Part shown: positions 60,545 to 64,000 of the stretch, in pieces
Layout: every line of letters starts with the position of its first letter
Numbering within the stretch: the stretch's first letter is position 1
From: Sinorhizobium sp. B11
GTDB lineage: Bacteria; Pseudomonadota; Alphaproteobacteria; Rhizobiales; Rhizobiaceae
DNA length: 64,000 nt
Direction: 5' to 3'
Assembly: GCA_039725955.1 (NCBI GenBank)
Contig: CP091034.1
Coordinates: 434,001-498,000 of the forward strand
Program-made: the position numbers and the translations under genes
The notes under the pieces: generated by a model
Database searches by the model: none
Seen by the model: only the letters and a program-made list of their open reading frames with translations
Told to the model about the DNA's origin: nothing

Positions 60545-61345
60545 TCAATCCTTGCGGAAGATCAGACTGGCGCCCCATCCCGTCAGCACGGCCAGCAGCA
60601 CCGCAAAACAGCCGTAGAAAATCGGTTGCTCGTGCGCAGCATCGGTAATCGTCTGCTCGATACCCGTCTTGATGACACGCAGCGGCTGCGATTTCTGCGT
60701 CACGAACTTGCCGCTCTTGAACAGATAGGCGCGCACCGTATGCACGCCGTTCGGAATGTTGGCTGGCAGCCGCAGGCTTGCCTTGAAGAGGTTGGAGGAG
60801 ACGAAGCGCACGCCGCTCGGATCGCGCTCGTAGAGCCCGCCCACCTGCTGTATCCGCCGGAAGGCGGTGCGGAATTCGTTGAGACTGTTGAAATTACCGG
60901 CAAAATCGATCGGCCGCAGCGGAATATGGTCGATGCCGATCCCCTCGCCCGTGAGGTCCAGCGGCGTCGTGATGTCGTCGATGGAACGCGAACTCGACAT
61001 TGAATAGGAATGCGGCACGTCGGCAAAGGTCATCGACGAGGTGTTGATCCAGATGCCGAAGACCCGCTCCTTCTTGCGCACGGTGGCATCCTCGCGCGGT
61101 CCTTCCAGAACCACGATGATATCATACTGGCCGATGGCGAGCAGCAGGTCGTCCGTATTGGTCACTGCACCGAAAATCGTCAGGTCCGCGCCGCGGAAAT
61201 CCGAGGTGATGGCGATCTCGCTGGTCGAAGTGCCAATTTCCAGCAATTCGCGTTCGGCCTGCGTCGTTCCCTGTCCGGGCAGCATCATCTGCGCCGACGC
61301 GGTCACAGGCATGAGAAGGACAAGAAGCAGGAGGAGCCGAAACAT
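60545..61345 (-). CDS. TIGR02186-family membrane protein
   Basis: A 266-residue protein with a signal peptide (MFRLLLLLVLLMPVTASA), a large beta-rich periplasmic domain and one C-terminal membrane helix (IFYGCFAVLLAVLTGWGASL), so anchored facing the periplasm. Patterns such as ITSDFRGADLTIFGAV and DIIVVLEGP match the TIGR02186 proteins found beside TauE-type exporters. Its start codon overlaps the exporter's stop by one base (TGATG), so the two are co-translated and probably work together. Confidence 0.87.
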   Translation of the reverse strand: MFRLLLLLVLLMPVTASAQMMLPGQGTTQAERELLEIGTSTSEIAITSDFRGADLTIFGAVTNTDDLLLAIGQYDIIVVLEGPREDATVRKKERVFGIWINTSSMTFADVPHSYSMSSSRSIDDITTPLDLTGEGIGIDHIPLRPIDFAGNFNSLNEFRTAFRRIQQVGGLYERDPSGVRFVSSNLFKASLRLPANIPNGVHTVRAYLFKSGKFVTQKSQPLRVIKTGIEQTITDAAHEQPIFYGCFAVLLAVLTGWGASLIFRKD

Positions 61346-62268
61346 CAGTTCCCCAATCCCATGACCACCGAATAGATATCCTGCGGTGTTACGATCAGCG
61401 CGACGGCAAGGCGCAGGCCGACGGCTAGAACCAGCAGACCGAGAAGCGCGCGCAACTGCTCGCCGCGCAGCCGCTGGCCGACACGCACGCCATATTGCGC
61501 ACCGATGACCCCGGCAAGCATGAGGAAAAAGGCGAGCACGATATCGACGGAATAGTTGGTCGCCGCCTGCACGATCGTCGTATAGGCGGTCACGAAGATG
61601 ATCTGGAAGAGTGAGGTACCGACGACGACATTGGTCGGGATGCGCAGCAGGTAGATCATGGCCGGAACCATGATGAAGCCGCCGCCGACACCCATGACGG
61701 AGGTCAGGATGCCGATCGCAAAGCCGAGCGTCACGATCGGAATAACCGACAGATAGATCTTCGATTTCTTGAACCGCACCTTGAGCGGCAGCTTGTGAAC
61801 CCAGTGCTGATGGCCGGGCTTGCGGGGCGCCGGTGCCTCGTTGCGGGCCGCCCGGCGCATGGCATTGACGCTTTCCCAAAGCATCAGTCCGCCGACTGTA
61901 CCGAGGAAGACGACGTAAAGCAGCGAGATGAAGAGGTCGAGCTGACCGATCGCGCGCAGCAGCGAGAAGATCCAGATACCAACAGTCGCGCCCGAAAGAC
62001 CGCCGACAAGCAGCACCGATCCGAGCTTCACATCCAGCGTGCCGCGCCGGAAATGCGTGATCGCCCCCGAGATCGAGGAAGCGACCACCTGGTTGGCCCC
62101 GGTTGCGACGGCGACGACCGGCGGAATGTTATAGAAGATCAGGAGAGGCGTGATCAGAAAGCCGCCGCCAACGCCGAACATGCCCGACAGGAAGCCAACG
62201 GCGGCCCCCATGCCGAGAATGATGAAGATGTTCACCGACAATTCTGCGATGGGCAGATAGATTGTCAC
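61345..62268 (-). CDS. TauE/SafE-family sulfite/sulfonate exporter
   Basis: A 307-residue inner-membrane protein with about eight helices. The family's paired motif is clear: first half GFLSGMFGVGGGFLITPLLIFYNIPP, second half GILTSVMGVGGGFIMVPAMIYLLRIP (both given as landmarks). These exporters move sulfite, sulfoacetate or related organosulfur anions out of the cell. Directly downstream and overlapping lies the TIGR02186 gene. Substrate not determinable. Confidence 0.92.
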   Translation of the reverse strand: MTIYLPIAELSVNIFIILGMGAAVGFLSGMFGVGGGFLITPLLIFYNIPPVVAVATGANQVVASSISGAITHFRRGTLDVKLGSVLLVGGLSGATVGIWIFSLLRAIGQLDLFISLLYVVFLGTVGGLMLWESVNAMRRAARNEAPAPRKPGHQHWVHKLPLKVRFKKSKIYLSVIPIVTLGFAIGILTSVMGVGGGFIMVPAMIYLLRIPTNVVVGTSLFQIIFVTAYTTIVQAATNYSVDIVLAFFLMLAGVIGAQYGVRVGQRLRGEQLRALLGLLVLAVGLRLAVALIVTPQDIYSVVMGLGN

Positions 62269-62460
62269 AGCCGACCCCGATTATCGCCGCGCCCGCCGCG
62301 GCGGCCTGTCTCACGTCCCCGTTCGAATGGCGCATCCTACTGTGAAATCGTTGCCAGAGGCTTTCGAAGGAAAAAAGCGCGATCAGCCGGATGCGGGTCT
62401 CGATATGTCCCGCATAATCCGGCTTTTTTCAGGTTTTGTGACAGGTGGCTCGAAAAGGCG

Positions 62461-62489
62461 AAAAGCCCCGCGGCAGAGCGCCGCCGGGC
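62461..62489 (-). terminator. Terminator of the podJ-like gene
   Basis: On the minus strand GCCCGGCGGC pairs with GCCGCGGGGC (one mismatch) around a 5-nt loop and is followed by TTTT. It lies five bases after the stop of the PodJ-like gene. Confidence 0.7.
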
Positions 62490-62493
62490 GATC

Positions 62494-64000
62494 TCAGATA
62501 GCCTTGGCGCCCGGTTTGTTGCGTTCCAGAAGCGCCTTCACCGTATCGTCGTTGACCTTGCCGGTCGGCTCCTGTCCGATCGACTTCTGGAAGTTCTTGA
62601 TGGCAGTCACCGTCTTGGCGCCCATTTCTCCATCCGCTGGGCCAGCGTCGAATCCGTTATTGTTGAGGATCGCCTGGATGTTGCGGATCGCTTTCTTCAT
62701 GTCGACGGTGGCCGTCTTCGGTGCGGCGGCACTTGCCCATGCATCGGGAACCTCGATGCCGTTCGCCTTGTTGTCGAGCGGCTGCGGCTTCCAGAGCTCG
62801 GCCTTGGCGCGGGCGCGCTCGAGTTGGTCCGGCTTCATGGCATTTGCGACTTCGTCACGCTTCTGGGCAGCATCCTTGTCGCCCGACTTGGCGGCGATCG
62901 AAAACCACTTGTAGGATTCTTCCAGATCCGCCGGTACGCCATTGCCGCGGGCGCACAGGATGGCGAGGTTGAACTGGCTGTCGGTGATGCCGAGGTCGGC
63001 AGCCTTCTGGAACCACGTTGCGGCCGTCGCATAATCCTGCTGGCCGAGAGCGCCTGAGGCATAGAGCACTGCGAGATTGTGCATGGCGCTGGCATTGCCC
63101 TGGCCCGCAGCCTGCTCGTAGAGGCTCTTGGCCTTCTGCACGTCGCGGTCGACGCCGTTGCCCTTCTCATACATGCTGCCGAGACGGTACTGTGCCGGTG
63201 CGAAGCCGTTGTCGGCCGAGAGTTGATACCAGCTCGCGGCCTGCTTCTGGTCGGCGGCAAGGCCATTGCGGCCTTCGGTATAACGCGCACCGATCTCGAA
63301 GAGCGCCAGCGCGTCGCCATTGCGCGCTGCATCGGCAAGCGGCTGCGGCTGGATCGTATCGGGAACGATGATCGAAGCGGCAGCGGATGCGGCAGGTATC
63401 GTCGTCGGCGCCGCGGGAGCGTTCGGAACAAAGCCGGACGTATTCTGCGCGGGCGCCTGGCTGAAATCCTCTGCGCCTTCGCCGTCAAGCGGCGTGGCAT
63501 CGGTGAGGTGATCGGGTGTCGCTGCCTGCGACTCTGCGGGCGCGGTCGGCTCGGAAGGTGCTGCGTCCGGCGTCATCATCGGCGCCGGAGCGCTGGTTTC
63601 GGGCGCGGCTGCTTCCGGCGCAACCGGTGCCGGGGCTGCCATATTGGCCTGCGGCGTTTCGGTCGCGTCGGTCAGAACCGAGACTTCAGCCGGAGGCGGG
63701 GCCTTTTCGCCCGTGGTCAACGTGCGGGCAAGCGGGAAAGCCATGATGGCCAGCAGCACGGCCCCGACCGCGAGCAGGATCGGCCGGCGAAAGCGCGAGA
63801 AGGCGCCACCCTTGCCGGCTTTTTCAGGCTTCGCAGCACGACGCTCGGCGCGGGTCGCGGGCTTTGCGTTGCTGTCGATCTCCATGGCGGCGGCCTGCGC
63901 GGCGCGGCGCGCGGCGGCGATATAGTCGGCCCGATCGTTTTCGGTGGCCGGCTTGCCGCGCTGGGCATTCTGGCTGGCGCGCACGCGCTCCAGGATCTTC
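62494..64000 (-). CDS. PodJ-like polarity protein, C-terminal part (5' end beyond the window)
   Basis: Open to the right edge; at least 502 residues of a larger protein. After a basic cytoplasmic stretch, one membrane helix (RRPILLAVGAVLLAIMAFPL, about 75 residues from the edge-side of the frame) leads to a long Ala/Pro-rich periplasmic linker. Then come several Sel1-like repeats (such as LFEIGARYTEGRNGLAADQKQAASW and RLGSMYEKGNGVDRDVQKA) and a C-terminal peptidoglycan-binding domain (IQAILNNNGFDAGPADGEMG). This order matches the periplasmic end of PodJ, which organises the new pole in Caulobacter and Agrobacterium. The N-terminal coiled-coil part is not visible. Confidence 0.8.
   Translation of the reverse strand, partial: KILERVRASQNAQRGKPATENDRADYIAAARRAAQAAAMEIDSNAKPATRAERRAAKPEKAGKGGAFSRFRRPILLAVGAVLLAIMAFPLARTLTTGEKAPPPAEVSVLTDATETPQANMAAPAPVAPEAAAPETSAPAPMMTPDAAPSEPTAPAESQAATPDHLTDATPLDGEGAEDFSQAPAQNTSGFVPNAPAAPTTIPAASAAASIIVPDTIQPQPLADAARNGDALALFEIGARYTEGRNGLAADQKQAASWYQLSADNGFAPAQYRLGSMYEKGNGVDRDVQKAKSLYEQAAGQGNASAMHNLAVLYASGALGQQDYATAATWFQKAADLGITDSQFNLAILCARGNGVPADLEESYKWFSIAAKSGDKDAAQKRDEVANAMKPDQLERARAKAELWKPQPLDNKANGIEVPDAWASAAAPKTATVDMKKAIRNIQAILNNNGFDAGPADGEMGAKTVTAIKNFQKSIGQEPTGKVNDDTVKALLERNKPGAKAI

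Noticed and set aside
60375..60617. An 80-codon frame starting inside the palindromic operator
   Set aside because: No ribosome-binding site, no family pattern, and it runs into the end of the TIGR02186 gene.
61795..63057. A 420-codon open frame running across the TauE and podJ-like genes on the plus strand
   Set aside because: It spans two real minus-strand genes and a terminator, with no domain.

Overview
The window is a chromosomal segment of an alphaproteobacterium of the Rhizobiaceae, most likely Rhizobium or a close relative. The evidence is a gcrA cell-cycle gene, an SAM-II riboswitch in front of metZ, RIME-type palindromic repeats, a PodJ-like polarity protein, a fused double-domain dCTP deaminase, high GC content and dense, short-spaced genes. 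No taxonomic search was possible, so the genus is inferred.

Bases 1-8009 hold a sugar uptake and catabolism locus: permease, double ATPase and binding protein of a ribose-type ABC importer, an L-fucose mutarotase (FucU), an aldo/keto reductase, a UxaA-type sugar-acid dehydratase and a divergent GntR regulator that carries two winged helix-turn-helix domains. Two nearly identical 20-bp sites lie at the same distance before the two transcription units and are good candidates for its operator. Together the genes suggest an oxidative route for a 6-deoxyhexose such as L-fucose; the cluster continues past the left edge.

Bases 8081-18460 are more accessory: two DHA2-type drug exporters (one with its HlyD partner), a glycosyltransferase gene split by one extra T in a homopolymer, a methyltransferase facing a membrane GGDEF-EAL protein, a possible IS66 scrap, a GIY-YIG-like gene remnant and a tRNA-Thr. 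Bases 18605-30115 start with a nitronate monooxygenase and a hypothetical membrane protein. They then hold the phosphate module: ppk2, phoR, pstS-pstC-pstA-pstB, phoU and phoB, with a PHO box of 11-bp units before pstS.

Bases 30187-39448 are core genes: a ProC-like reductase, gcrA, argD-argF-hslO, apaG, metZ with its SAM-II riboswitch and a probable terminator/antiterminator switch, dcd and tRNA-Gly. The gcrA-argD gap carries five GANTC sites in 76 bp and a perfect terminator in the argD leader. Bases 39459-54142 mix signalling, envelope and stress genes (chemotaxis receptor, LuxR response regulator, S24 repressor with a nuclease gene, pyrD, MATE exporter, AhpD with its Rrf2 regulator), with RIME elements between convergent genes.

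Bases 54238-64000 hold the ligase-associated helicase/PdeM DNA-repair pair, a lytic transglycosylase lipoprotein, a hydrolase, a TetR regulator, a DHFR-like reductase with a palindromic operator, a TauE exporter with its TIGR02186 partner, and the C-terminal part of a PodJ-like protein cut by the right edge.

No rRNA, CRISPR array, intact insertion sequence or phage was found. All family assignments come from reading motifs, not from database searches.
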